Shown: positions 24,434 through 32,713, counted from the first letter of the stretch. The stretch is DNA of 64,000 nucleotides from Yoonia vestfoldensis (GCF_002158905.1 NZ_CP021432.1:1-64000), one strand, 5' to 3'. Program-made: numbers and translations. The notes: generated from the letters alone by a model not told the origin.

Positions 24434-25353
24434 TGGCTGTTCTTCTCCTTGCAGAAATCGCCGGTGGTGCACTGGCGCTGGACGCCACCGCCAAGGCGGT
24501 GACCGCTGCCAAATCGCTGGGCGATGTGACCGTTCTGGTTGCGGGCCCCGCTGCCGCAAGCGAAGCCGCGTCGAAGATCGACGGCGTGGCGAAGGTTCTG
24601 GTCGCGGATGACGCGGCCTACGCCAACGGCCTGGCCGAGCCGGTTGCCGATCTGGTGGTCAGCCTGGCAGGCAATTATGAACATATCGTTGCTCCCTCCA
24701 CGGCGAGCGCGAAAAACATCCTGCCGCGCGTCGCGGCGCTGCTGGACGTGATGGTTCTGTCGGACGTGACCGCGGTCGTGGACGGCGCCACGTTTGAACG
24801 CCCGATCTACGCGGGCAACGCGATGCAGACGGTAAAATCCAGCGATTCCAAGAAGGTACTGACCGTCCGCACCACCGCGTTCGACGCGGCGGGCCAGGGT
24901 GGTTCGGCCGCCGTGGAAGTTATCGCCGCCGCTGGCGACGCGGGCCTGAGCGCCTGGGTCGAGGACAAGGTCGCGGCGTCGGATCGCCCGGAACTGACCT
25001 CGGCCAAGATCGTGGTCTCGGGTGGCCGCGGCGTGGGTTCCGAGGAAAATTTCCAGATTATTGAAGCACTTGCGGACAAGCTGGGGGCCGCTGTCGGAGC
25101 CTCGCGCGCGGCTGTGGACAGCGGGTTCACGCCCAACGACCGGCAGGTCGGCCAGACCGGCAAGGTCGTGGCGCCCGAACTGTACATCGCGGTCGGAATT
25201 TCCGGGGCAATTCAACACCTTGCAGGCATGAAGGACAGCAAAGTCATCGTCGCCATCAACAAGGACGAAGAGGCCCCGATCTTCCAGGTCGCCGACTACG
25301 GCCTGGTCGCAGACCTGTTCGACGCCGTCCCGGATATGACAAAGGCACTCTAA
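24433..25353 (+). CDS. etfA: Electron transfer flavoprotein alpha subunit
   Basis: A 306-residue ETF alpha subunit, coupled to etfB by a TAATG overlap. The N-terminal domain starts [20 protein letters not shown]. The C-terminal FAD domain has SGGRGVGSEENFQIIEALADK, TGKVVAPELYIAVGISGAIQH and the signature VIVAINKDEEAPIFQVADYG. It binds FAD and partners the beta subunit in the cytoplasm. Small AT-rich patches near 25050 and 25200 interrupt otherwise GC-rich sequence, which may indicate recombination with a chromosomal copy. The thiolase gene begins three bases after its stop. Confidence 0.93.
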   Translation: MAVLLLAEIAGGALALDATAKAVTAAKSLGDVTVLVAGPAAASEAASKIDGVAKVLVADDAAYANGLAEPVADLVVSLAGNYEHIVAPSTASAKNILPRVAALLDVMVLSDVTAVVDGATFERPIYAGNAMQTVKSSDSKKVLTVRTTAFDAAGQGGSAAVEVIAAAGDAGLSAWVEDKVAASDRPELTSAKIVVSGGRGVGSEENFQIIEALADKLGAAVGASRAAVDSGFTPNDRQVGQTGKVVAPELYIAVGISGAIQHLAGMKDSKVIVAINKDEEAPIFQVADYGLVADLFDAVPDMTKAL

Positions 25354-25355
25354 GA

Positions 25356-26555
25356 ATGACAAACGTCTACATCTGCGATTACATCCGCACACCAATCGGT
25401 CGCTATGGCGGCGCGCTTTCTTCTGTGCGAGCCGACGATCTTGGCGCAATCCCACTCAGGGCCCTGGCCAGCCGAAACCCAAACCTAGATCTAGCTGCTG
25501 TCGACGAAGTGATCTTCGGCTGTGCGAACCAGGCCGGAGAGGACAACCGCAATGTGGCACGTATGTCGCTGCTATTGGCCGGGTACCCGGAAACCGTCCC
25601 AGGCACGACGATAAACCGGCTCTGCGGTTCGGGTATGGATGCGGTCATCACTGCGGCCCGCGCGATCAAAGCCGGCGAGGCCAGCATCATCATCGCTGGC
25701 GGCGTCGAAAGCATGTCCCGCGCGCCGTTCGTGATGCCGAAAGCCACCTCAGCATTTTCGCGCGCCACCTCGGTCGAGGACACCACGATTGGCTGGCGCT
25801 TCGTAAACAAATTGATGAAGGCCCAGCATGGCGTCGATTCGATGCCCGAAACCGCTGAAAATGTGGCCGAAGATTTCAATATCAATCGCGCGGATCAGGA
25901 TGCATTCGCCCTGCGTTCGCAGCAAAAAGCCGGCCATGCAATGATCAGCGGACGCCTTGCGCGTGAAATTGTGCCTGTCCAGATTCCCCAGCGAAAGGGC
26001 GATCCGATCATTGTCGCCGAGGACGAACATCCGCGCCCGGGCACGACGCCGAGCGATTTGGCCAAACTCAAAACCTTCGTCAAGGCCGATGGCACTGTGA
26101 CGGCGGGAAACTCCTCGGGTGTGAATGATGGAGCAGCCGCAATTATTCTCGCGACCAAAGAGGCGGCAGCAAAGCACGGCCTGACACCAATCGCAAAAGT
26201 CCTTGGCGGCGCCACCGCGGGTGTTGCACCCCGCATCATGGGCTTCGGACCCTCTCCAGCCTCAAAAAAGCTGATGCAGCGCTTGGGCCTCAAGCAAGAA
26301 AACTTTGCAGTGATCGAACTCAATGAGGCATTTGCTTCCCAAGGCTTGGCGACTCTCCGCGCTCTCGGGATCGCAGATGATGATCCTCGCGTAAACCCAA
26401 ATGGCGGTGCGATTGCTCTAGGACATCCACTCGGCATGTCTGGTGCACGAATTACAGGAACCGCAATGCTGGAGTTAAGGCCCGGCGAAATGTCGTTGTC
26501 GACCATGTGTATTGGCGTAGGCCAAGGCATCGCAATCGCGCTGGAAGCTGTGTAA
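25356..26555 (+). CDS. pcaF: 3-oxoadipyl-CoA thiolase
   Basis: A 399-residue thiolase with the start typical of PcaF/PaaJ (YICDYIRTPIGRYGGALSSV) and the group-specific stretch FGCANQAGEDNRNVARM. The nucleophilic cysteine is Cys90 in NRLCGSG, the active-site His lies in NPNGGAIALGHPLGMSGAR, and the second Cys is in CIGVGQGIA. It would split 3-oxoadipyl-CoA with CoA into acetyl-CoA and succinyl-CoA, the last step of adipate beta-oxidation. That subfamily match is the strongest sign that the island handles a C6 dicarboxylate. It closes the plus-strand operon and is followed by a terminator at 26639-26678. Confidence 0.9.
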   Translation: MTNVYICDYIRTPIGRYGGALSSVRADDLGAIPLRALASRNPNLDLAAVDEVIFGCANQAGEDNRNVARMSLLLAGYPETVPGTTINRLCGSGMDAVITAARAIKAGEASIIIAGGVESMSRAPFVMPKATSAFSRATSVEDTTIGWRFVNKLMKAQHGVDSMPETAENVAEDFNINRADQDAFALRSQQKAGHAMISGRLAREIVPVQIPQRKGDPIIVAEDEHPRPGTTPSDLAKLKTFVKADGTVTAGNSSGVNDGAAAIILATKEAAAKHGLTPIAKVLGGATAGVAPRIMGFGPSPASKKLMQRLGLKQENFAVIELNEAFASQGLATLRALGIADDDPRVNPNGGAIALGHPLGMSGARITGTAMLELRPGEMSLSTMCIGVGQGIAIALEAV

Positions 26556-26603
26556 ATGAAAACGCACAAACATTAACATAACCCTGATTATGCGCATTTG
26601 AAT

Positions 26604-26678
26604 TTCATCCTCTACCTCCTCCCTGTGGGTGAAGTACTGGCGGCACTGACCTTCTCAGTGTCGCCCCTTTTTAATTTT
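26604..26678 (+). ncRNA. Candidate small RNA with a CCUCCUCCC loop (possible CcsR-like)
   Basis: Downstream of the thiolase gene, TTCATCC (26604-26610) and GGGTGAA (26627-26633) form a stem whose loop contains CCTCCTCCC (26615-26623). An intrinsic terminator hairpin follows in the same direction. The arrangement resembles the anti-Shine-Dalgarno small RNAs of Rhodobacteraceae, and a better example lies at 45991-46067. Only the first hairpin carries the motif here, and the unit could simply be the 3' end of the thiolase mRNA or a 3'-UTR-derived RNA. Confidence 0.45.
26639..26678 (+). terminator. Intrinsic terminator of the catabolic operon
   Basis: Arms 26639-26649 (GGCGGCACTGA) and 26655-26665 (TCAGTGTCGCC) pair with one wobble around CCTTC and are followed by CCTTTTTAATTTTT. 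This is a strong Rho-independent terminator for plus-strand transcription from the etfBA-thiolase genes or the small RNA candidate. Confidence 0.85.
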
Positions 26679-26780
26679 TAGATTTTCCGTTTAAAAACAT
26701 ATACTTTTAATCCACCCAACCGAACGAATGTATAATATAGTGAGTGGCTAAATGTGATCCACTGTGGCGTTTTCAGTCGC

Positions 26781-27275
26781 ATGAAACTTCGTCACCAAGT
26801 GGGCCTCAACATTCAAAAACTGCGCCGCGAGCGCGGCATTAGTCAGGAAGATCTTGCACTGATGGCGAAGATCAATCGTGGCTATATGGGCAAGCTGGAA
26901 AATGCGAAGAATTCAGCCAGTTTAGACATGGTTGAGAGGATCGCGACGGCCTTGAATGTCGTGCCGTCTTGGCTGCTTGTCGGTGACGAGCCTTTCCAGT
27001 TTGTACAACGCTTCGATAAAGAAAAGGGAGTGTTTCGCCCAATGGAAATCGCCGATGAAAATTCAAAACCAAGCCCCAAGAAACCCAAACGCCTAAAGGC
27101 GAATATTGTTCAAGAAGGCGTCATTCTTTCTGACGAGTCCGCCGTTGTGGTTTGGAGCGACTACACTTGGAACAACGGCGAAATTATTCGATATTGGGAG
27201 AAGGGTTTGGAAAACATTCCTGAGACCATGATCACGGTTCGCGACATTGCGACTTCAAAGGTTCGCGAACGCTGA
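26781..27275 (+). CDS. XRE-family regulator with a C-terminal extension
   Basis: A protein of about 164 residues starting MKLRHQVGLNIQKLRRERG. A Cro/CI helix-turn-helix covers residues 5-65 (ISQEDLALMAKINRGYMGKLENAKNS is the recognition part). A lysine-rich linker (SKPSPKKPKRLKANIVQEG) and a C-terminal domain with WSDYTWNNGEIIRYWEKG follow. No clear ribosome site is seen; an upstream GTG would add nine residues. The gene is convergent with the secreted-protein gene (one base between their stops) and may regulate that gene or plasmid functions. Its GC content is lower than that of the neighbouring island. Confidence 0.78.
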   Translation: MKLRHQVGLNIQKLRRERGISQEDLALMAKINRGYMGKLENAKNSASLDMVERIATALNVVPSWLLVGDEPFQFVQRFDKEKGVFRPMEIADENSKPSPKKPKRLKANIVQEGVILSDESAVVVWSDYTWNNGEIIRYWEKGLENIPETMITVRDIATSKVRER

Positions 27276-27276
27276 A

Positions 27277-27831
27277 TTAGTATCGAAACCACTCCGAATG
27301 ATCCATTGCGCCCTCATAGTCACTGTATTCCATCATCACAGCACGGCCTGCCCCAAGCGTCAGAATGCTCTGCCCGTTTTCAGAGAGTATGGAACTTGGC
27401 CAAGGCGTATAGGAGCCATACTGGCGGCTGATGTATCGACACGTGCGGTTTTCACCATCGCAAGATCTCAGTGACCAACTCCATTGTGGACCATCGCGCC
27501 CGTTCGTGTAGGCCCCCTGCCACCACAAGACGCGGGTTTTCCTCAGCCAGGCATATTCCGATGTCGAAATATCCAAATCTGCTTCACCGCCCGGCCCACC
27601 GAGTGCGACGGGAACGGCTGCATAGGTGCAAACCCCGAATGGAGGTCTACTGGGCCAAGGCGTAATGCGCCGGATCATGGTTCTAAACGCGGCTGCACAG
27701 ACAGCACTCGGCGGAAAGCCACCCGCCATGCAGAGCATGATGGCGCAATCCATATCGTAGGCATGGGCCTTTCTTACCTGAACGGGGAGAATCACTCCGG
27801 CCAGGACACCTGCTAAAATCCACTTCTTCAT
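27277..27831 (-). CDS. Secreted or periplasmic protein of unknown function
   Basis: A 184-residue protein with a clear signal peptide (MKKWILAGVLAGVILPVQVRK then AHA) that is probably cleaved before YDMDCAIMLCMAGG. At least six cysteines follow (for example DCAIMLC, VCAAAF, SCDGENRTC), which suggests disulphide bonds in the periplasm. I do not recognise a family with known function. Its position near the virB operon, separated only by a small unknown gene and the Tn3 element, suggests that it belonged to the conjugation region before the transposon inserted. That is inference. Confidence 0.7.
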   Translation of the reverse strand: MKKWILAGVLAGVILPVQVRKAHAYDMDCAIMLCMAGGFPPSAVCAAAFRTMIRRITPWPSRPPFGVCTYAAVPVALGGPGGEADLDISTSEYAWLRKTRVLWWQGAYTNGRDGPQWSWSLRSCDGENRTCRYISRQYGSYTPWPSSILSENGQSILTLGAGRAVMMEYSDYEGAMDHSEWFRY

Positions 27832-27989
27832 GATTGTACTCTCGCAAAGTCACTTCAACTATAGGCAGAATATCGCCTCTTTCATCAATTTCAACGTTTT
27901 TTATATTTTGTCCTTTTTGTATGTATTGACTCCAATCTTGTATTTTGTTTGGAATGATTAATGTAGAAGGTCTCTCAAGGGGAGAGACC

Positions 27990-28337
27990 ATGCCAATAGC
28001 AAGACACCTTAGTTTGATCACCTTGGATGGTGTGAAGGACCTCATCGAGAGGAAGGTAGCGTTCAGCTGTCGGTATGAGCTTGTCGAGGTCACGGGAGAT
28101 GGAAAGCCGCGCTATCAGTGCATCTACTCCGTGGGCGACGAAGAGCTTATCCTCGTGGCGACTAAGGTCCAAAAACACGGACCCGAAGTACGCAAGTTCG
28201 CGATCTGGCCCGGGTTGGTTAATCACCACAACGCTTACGGAGACGGCAAGCCGGTCTCTATTGATCTTGATGTCAGTAAGCTGGATGGCGACGCCGTGCT
28301 CGGCGGATCTTCTGGTGATCAAGGGCGGGTTCACTAG
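27990..28337 (+). CDS. Small protein of unknown function (115 residues)
   Basis: The start MPIARHLSLITLDGVKDLIE has GGGGAGAG three bases upstream; a longer in-frame start lacks this. The protein has no export signal or membrane segment. Recognisable features are a basic N-terminal helix and a beta-rich middle (YELVEVTGDGKPRYQCIYSV). I cannot place it in a family. It is the last gene before the left end of the Tn3-family transposon; the 54 bases between its stop and the transposon hold no gene I can support. Confidence 0.55.
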   Translation: MPIARHLSLITLDGVKDLIERKVAFSCRYELVEVTGDGKPRYQCIYSVGDEELILVATKVQKHGPEVRKFAIWPGLVNHHNAYGDGKPVSIDLDVSKLDGDAVLGGSSGDQGRVH

Positions 28338-28391
28338 ATCCTCGAACTGGACGTTTCACGATGAGCGGGACGGGGCGGCGACCGCTGTAAT

Positions 28392-28429
28392 GGCCCCATC
28401 GGAAGGTTTCTTCGTAGAACCACGCTAAG
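28392..28429. repeat. Left terminal inverted repeat of the Tn3-family element
   Basis: The 38-base end starts GGCCCCATCGGAAGG and finishes ACCACGCTAAG. It pairs with 32134-32171 with a single difference near the inner end. Confidence 0.92.
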
Positions 28430-28451
28430 GGGGAACTTTCAGAGAACATCT

Positions 28452-31403
28452 TCACGTTCCCCAGTCTCTGGCTGGTCTGATGTTTAGCGGCCGCGCAATT
28501 TTGCGGCCAGCGGCCCCAGAATGCCAATCGAAGTCGCCGGAGAGGATGACGTGTTCCCACCCGAGCGGCGAGGTATGCGGAAGCAGCTTGGCGTCGTAGA
28601 ACGGGCTGGTCTGCGCGAGGTGGCTGGCCGCTCTGTCCATATAGATCGTGTTCCAGAACGTGATGGCAGCAATGACGAGGTTGAGTGCCATGGCGCGTTT
28701 CTGTTGTGCCGCGTCAGAGCGATCATGAATGCGCCCTTGTGAGTGGGCAAAGACGGCTTTCGCCAGCGAGTGGCGCGCTTCACCCTTGTTCAAGCCCGCA
28801 TGGCATTCCATGCGCAGGTCGGCGTTCTCGATCCAGTCGAGCATGAAGAGCGTGCGTTCGATTCGACCGATTTCACCCAAGGCGAGGTAGAGCCGGTTTT
28901 GCTGGCGGTACGCCCCAAGCTTGCGCAGGATTTCAGACGGTTTCAGAGACTTGTCCCGAATGCTGGCCGCGAGCCGCATGATATCGCCCCAATGCTGCCG
29001 GATCACCTCTTCGTTGATTGGCTTCCCGATGAGGGGTGACAGGGTGGGCCACGACTTCGCGCCACCGAAGCATGCCAACCGCCGATCGGGAAAGTCGCGC
29101 AAGCGCGGCGCAAACGTCATTCCCAACAGATGGAACAAGGCGAAGACGTGATCCGATACGCCGCCAGTATCTGTGTAGTGAACGAGGGGGTCGAAGCTGG
29201 CTGGGTTGCTCAGAAGGCCGTCGAGCACAAATGGCGCTTCTCCTGCGGTCGCCCCGATGACGCTGGAATGGAACGATCCGTACTGGCCAGACAGGAAGGA
29301 GTAGATTTTCAGGCCAGGGTCTGGCCCGTATTTGGCGTTGATAAGGCCACTGCCACGATTGGCAGAGAAAAACTGGCCATCCGATGAGCTGTGCGCCGCT
29401 GCGCCCCAATGTTGCGCGAAGGGCAGGCCATGATTACTATCGACAATGCGGCCCAAGGCATCCGCGAACGTCTCGGGCCGAAGGTACCATGTCTGCGCCC
29501 AAGTCAGCTGCGCATGGCTGACACGTGATGAAGCGTGGGCCATCCGCTCCAAGCCAAGATTGGTGGCCCCTGCAAGGATCGTGGCCAGAACGGCGGCGGG
29601 CTCATCGTGCTGCTTGCCAGACCGCAGGTCAGTGAAGGCATCGAGGAACCCGGTCTGTGCATTTACCTCCCAGAGCAATTCCGTGATGCGGATGCGCGGC
29701 ATCAGGGCGTCAATCGCCCGTTCCAAGCGCGACGCAGCGGGCGGTGTGACCGCGTCATGCGGCGTAATTTTCAACCGCCCGCGCTCAATTCGGACACCAG
29801 AGAGCGCATTGCGTTTCAGGGCGCGATCCACCTGGGCCAAACGTTTCGCCAACATGGCACGACGATCCGTCAGCCATACTCCCGGATCTGTCTCAAAGCC
29901 CGCGTCGCGCATGACAGTTTCCGCTGTATCCCGGGGCATCAGATAGCTGTCGAACCGGCGATATTCGCGACTGCCATCGACCCAAACATCTCCCGCACGC
30001 AGACGGTCTCGCAAGGTGGACACAACGGCGGTTTCGTACACGCGCCGCTGTGGTTGACCGTTGTGGTAGATCAACGACGGCCAATGCTTGGCGGCGAACG
30101 GCATGGGCAGATCATCGGGCAACTTGCGTTTGCCAGTGCGGTTCTGATCACGCAGCAAGGCGATTGCATCTTTGAGGTCATCCCCCGCATCAGTGGCATT
30201 GAACTGGAAAGTCTCCAGAAAGGCAGGGGCGAACCTGCGCATATAGGCATAGCGCTCAGCCGCCAGAGAAAGCGGATCACTGGTTGCCAGCTCCCCGAAG
30301 TCGGCAATTTCGTCACGCTTGCCCAAGAGAATGTCCCACCCAACGTCCTCATCCAGCGCAGCAAAGGGATCTTGCCCCGTGTCCTGCGCGCGGGCCATGG
30401 CATCAATGGATGCACCGAAGAGTTGCATCAGCTTGCCAACCCGAGTCTTCCCCATACGCCAAACCTCCTCCTGATGGTTGCGGGATCTTGAGAAGAGCTG
30501 GCCGGTCAGTCGCTCGAACATGGCGATCGTCGCGTCGGTGATCGTGATGGATAAATCCGCCGTCTGTGCCGCGAGCGTTGCGATCCGCCGCCGCTCGCCA
30601 AAATCGTTCAGCAAGCTGACGGGCGCTACAGCGCCTTCACGCGCAAACTTGAGCAGACGGTCCGGGTGCAGACCCTGGCCAAGATCTGGCGGCAGATTCA
30701 ATGATCGCAGATATTTCAAGCGGTCCAGAAGCGCGGCCATGCTGGCCGGGCTGGTCGAGTGCGGAAAGCCGCGCAACCATGTGAGCCGCGTTTGCCCTAC
30801 GGACGGGTCATTCACCAAGAGCGCCTGCAAATGGTCACGCTGCTCCAGTGAGAGGGCATCAAACAGCGCCGCGGCAGCCGCACGCCGGGCGCGCGCTCGG
30901 CCCTTCAAGGCGAGGCGCTCAAGCGTGTCTACGCTTGGTAATACCAGATGGTGCTTGCGCAAATCCGCAATCAGCGTCTCTACAATTTTCACGCCATGAT
31001 CCGTTGCGAAGGCCGCACTCGTGGCGATATCCTCTGCCTGCTGCACATGTTCAGGTCCGAAAGGGGACAGCCCCAAATGGCGCATCGCGAGGGCATGGTG
31101 TTCATGCCGCGTATTTCGCCTGACGGCATAGTCGTCGAGAGAACAGGTGCCGACCTGAAGTTGTTCGGCAAGCCAGGCGATCAGTTCAGCTGGCGGCATC
31201 ATACCTTCGCTCCACCCCAAGCCGGGGTAGCGCAGCAAGCAAATATGTACCGCAACACCAAGGTGGTTTTCGGCGCGGCGGCGAGTACGGATCAGATCAA
31301 TGTCATCTCCGCTCAGCAGATAGCGGCGAATCAAAGCGTCAGAATCTGTCGGCACCCCGAAAAGGTCCGCATACGCGCGGGATGAAAGAAGTCTACGGCC
31401 CAT
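28452..31403 (-). CDS. tnpA: Tn3-family transposase
   Basis: A full-length, 983-residue TnpA, typical for the family (about 950-1000 residues). It starts MGRRLLSSRAYADLFGVPTD. The C-terminal DDE catalytic domain includes HGLPFAQHWGAAAHSSSDGQ, KYGPDPGLKIYSFLSGQYGS, VHYTDTGGVSDHVFALFHLLG and the terminal LPHTSPLGWEHVILSGDFDW. It would catalyse replicative transposition to a cointegrate that TnpR then resolves. No frameshift or internal stop is seen, so it looks functional. Transcription diverges from tnpR across the res region. Confidence 0.95.
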   Translation of the reverse strand: MGRRLLSSRAYADLFGVPTDSDALIRRYLLSGDDIDLIRTRRRAENHLGVAVHICLLRYPGLGWSEGMMPPAELIAWLAEQLQVGTCSLDDYAVRRNTRHEHHALAMRHLGLSPFGPEHVQQAEDIATSAAFATDHGVKIVETLIADLRKHHLVLPSVDTLERLALKGRARARRAAAAALFDALSLEQRDHLQALLVNDPSVGQTRLTWLRGFPHSTSPASMAALLDRLKYLRSLNLPPDLGQGLHPDRLLKFAREGAVAPVSLLNDFGERRRIATLAAQTADLSITITDATIAMFERLTGQLFSRSRNHQEEVWRMGKTRVGKLMQLFGASIDAMARAQDTGQDPFAALDEDVGWDILLGKRDEIADFGELATSDPLSLAAERYAYMRRFAPAFLETFQFNATDAGDDLKDAIALLRDQNRTGKRKLPDDLPMPFAAKHWPSLIYHNGQPQRRVYETAVVSTLRDRLRAGDVWVDGSREYRRFDSYLMPRDTAETVMRDAGFETDPGVWLTDRRAMLAKRLAQVDRALKRNALSGVRIERGRLKITPHDAVTPPAASRLERAIDALMPRIRITELLWEVNAQTGFLDAFTDLRSGKQHDEPAAVLATILAGATNLGLERMAHASSRVSHAQLTWAQTWYLRPETFADALGRIVDSNHGLPFAQHWGAAAHSSSDGQFFSANRGSGLINAKYGPDPGLKIYSFLSGQYGSFHSSVIGATAGEAPFVLDGLLSNPASFDPLVHYTDTGGVSDHVFALFHLLGMTFAPRLRDFPDRRLACFGGAKSWPTLSPLIGKPINEEVIRQHWGDIMRLAASIRDKSLKPSEILRKLGAYRQQNRLYLALGEIGRIERTLFMLDWIENADLRMECHAGLNKGEARHSLAKAVFAHSQGRIHDRSDAAQQKRAMALNLVIAAITFWNTIYMDRAASHLAQTSPFYDAKLLPHTSPLGWEHVILSGDFDWHSGAAGRKIARPLNIRPARDWGT

Positions 31404-31543
31404 AAGGTGTCCTCAAAACGTTGTTGCAAGTTTGAAGACACCGAATATTATAGAGACTGATAAAAAGACACATTTGACGTGCCAAACTGGGTTCAGAATG
31501 GTCATGTCAACTCAGGCCATAAAACGGCCGTTTTGGAGACACC
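31404..31543. other. Probable res site and divergent promoters of the Tn3-family element
   Basis: The 140-base gap between the divergent tnpA and tnpR genes is where Tn3-type res sites lie. It includes the 14-base palindrome AAAACGGCCGTTTT at 31521-31534, ten bases before the tnpR start, which could be part of a resolvase-binding site. AT-rich sequence at 31440-31475 would suit the promoters. Confidence 0.6.
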
Positions 31544-32110
31544 ATGCCACGCACTGGCGACATCCTCGGATACGCAAGGGTCTCAACCGCCGACCAAGAC
31601 CTGTCCGGCCAAAAAGACCGGCTGCTGCAACACGGTGCCATTCGCGTGTTCGAGGACGTGATCTCCGGCAAGACGTTCAACCGGCCCGGTTTGGCAGCCT
31701 TGCTTGATCAGGCCAGACCCAACGATACCCTCGCCGTCATCCGCCTTGATCGGTTGGGGCGCTCGCTAAAGGAACTCCTGGAAACCGTTGACGGCCTCAA
31801 AGCCAGAGAGATCAACCTCATCAGCCTCGAGGAGCGGATCGATACCACATCCGCCGCTGGAGAACTCGTATTCCACGTGTTCGGGGCCATTGCGCATTTC
31901 GAGCGCCGCCTGATCTCAGAGCGCACCAAAGATGGCCTGATCAACGCCCGAAAGCATGGTCGCAACCCTGGACGGCCGACATTGCCACCAGAGACAATCT
32001 CAGCCCTCCAAGATCTTGTCGGTGCCGGAAAATCCGTAGCCCAGGCCGCAAAACATCTCGGCATAGGCAGATCAACAGCTTACAAGGTCATCAGAAACAC
32101 CACGCAGTAA
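31544..32110 (+). CDS. tnpR: Serine recombinase, Tn3 resolvase
   Basis: A 188-residue resolvase. The catalytic serine lies in GYARVSTADQDLSGQ and the arginine-rich active site in AVIRLDRLGRSLKELLE. The long E-helix follows, and a C-terminal helix-turn-helix (SVAQAAKHLGIGRSTAYKV) binds the res site. It resolves the cointegrate formed by TnpA and often represses both genes of the transposon. The gene is intact. Confidence 0.94.
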   Translation: MPRTGDILGYARVSTADQDLSGQKDRLLQHGAIRVFEDVISGKTFNRPGLAALLDQARPNDTLAVIRLDRLGRSLKELLETVDGLKAREINLISLEERIDTTSAAGELVFHVFGAIAHFERRLISERTKDGLINARKHGRNPGRPTLPPETISALQDLVGAGKSVAQAAKHLGIGRSTAYKVIRNTTQ

Positions 32111-32113
32111 GCC

Positions 32114-32698
32114 ATGTTCAGGCTTCGTTCTTCCTTGGCGTGGTTCTACGAAGAAACCTTCCGATGGGGCCTAATCGCTCCGACGCCCTCAAACAGTGCT
32201 CGGCCTGCAATTCTGGCCGCCATTCAAGCAACTGCCACGCGCCATCAGAACAACCGTGCGCTGGCATCCGTTGGTCTCACTGCCAGAGATTGGCAGATCC
32301 TGTTTCAGGCGATGATTGAGGCCGAAAGCGCCTACAATCCAACCGCACAAAGCCCCGTTGGTGCCTATGGCCTAGGCCAGCTTATGCCGGCAACCGCGCG
32401 GGACCTTGGCGTTGATCGCAATGATATGCCTCAGAACCTTGATGGTGCCGCACGTTATCTCCTCGCGCAGTTGGCAAGCTTTCGGGACATTGATCTGGCG
32501 TTGGCCGCCTATAACGCAGGCCCGCACCGCGTTGTCGAATACCAAGGCATTCCGCCTTTTGTCGAGACACACACCTATATCGCGCGCGTCAATCGCATCC
32601 GCACCCGCCTTTCTACATCGCCCAATCCAAATGCCTCGACCCGAGTTGCGCAAGATGCTCCTTCGGATCGACCGGCGCTTGTTCTCACCCTTAACTGA
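32114..32698 (+). CDS. virB1: VirB1-like lytic transglycosylase, N-terminus replaced by transposon sequence
   Basis: The protein carries an SLT-type transglycosylase domain: FQAMIEAESAYNPTAQSPVGAYG with the catalytic Glu, then GLGQLMPATARDLG and AAYNAGPHRV. It normally cuts peptidoglycan in the periplasm to make room for the type IV secretion channel. The first 20 residues of the present frame (starting MFRLRSSLAWFYEETFRWG) are read from the Tn3 right inverted repeat, and no signal peptide remains. The enzyme is therefore probably not exported. The native frame enters from the left at about 32172. It stands directly before virB2. Confidence 0.82.
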   Translation: MFRLRSSLAWFYEETFRWGLIAPTPSNSARPAILAAIQATATRHQNNRALASVGLTARDWQILFQAMIEAESAYNPTAQSPVGAYGLGQLMPATARDLGVDRNDMPQNLDGAARYLLAQLASFRDIDLALAAYNAGPHRVVEYQGIPPFVETHTYIARVNRIRTRLSTSPNPNASTRVAQDAPSDRPALVLTLN

Positions 32699-32713
32699 CC
32701 CGCGAGGCTTCCC

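Larger units (their letters stand above)
28392..32171. mobile_element. Tn3-family transposon without cargo
   Basis: A 3.78 kb element bounded by 38-base terminal inverted repeats at 28392-28429 and 32134-32171 that match at 37 of 38 positions and end inside with ACGCTAAG / ACGCCAAG, the usual TnpA-binding end. It holds tnpA and tnpR in divergent orientation and nothing else. Both flanks show TAAT (28388-28391 and 32172-32175), a possible remnant of the 5-base target duplication. It is inserted in front of, or in, the virB1 gene. Confidence 0.92.

Noticed and set aside
24238..25455. A 405-codon minus-strand frame over etfBA
   Set aside because: It is a shadow of GC-rich etf codons; the ETF signatures are on the plus strand.
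9533..26555. Cyclopentanol (cpn-type) pathway as an alternative reading of the island
   Set aside because: A C5 route would end in glutarate. The 3-oxoadipyl-CoA thiolase subfamily and the close match to cyclohexanone monooxygenase favour C6 chemistry, although C5 ketones may still be accepted.
28387..32176. A clean five-base target duplication around the Tn3-family element
   Set aside because: The five bases next to the repeats are GTAAT on the left and TAATC on the right. Only TAAT is shared, so a perfect duplication cannot be claimed.
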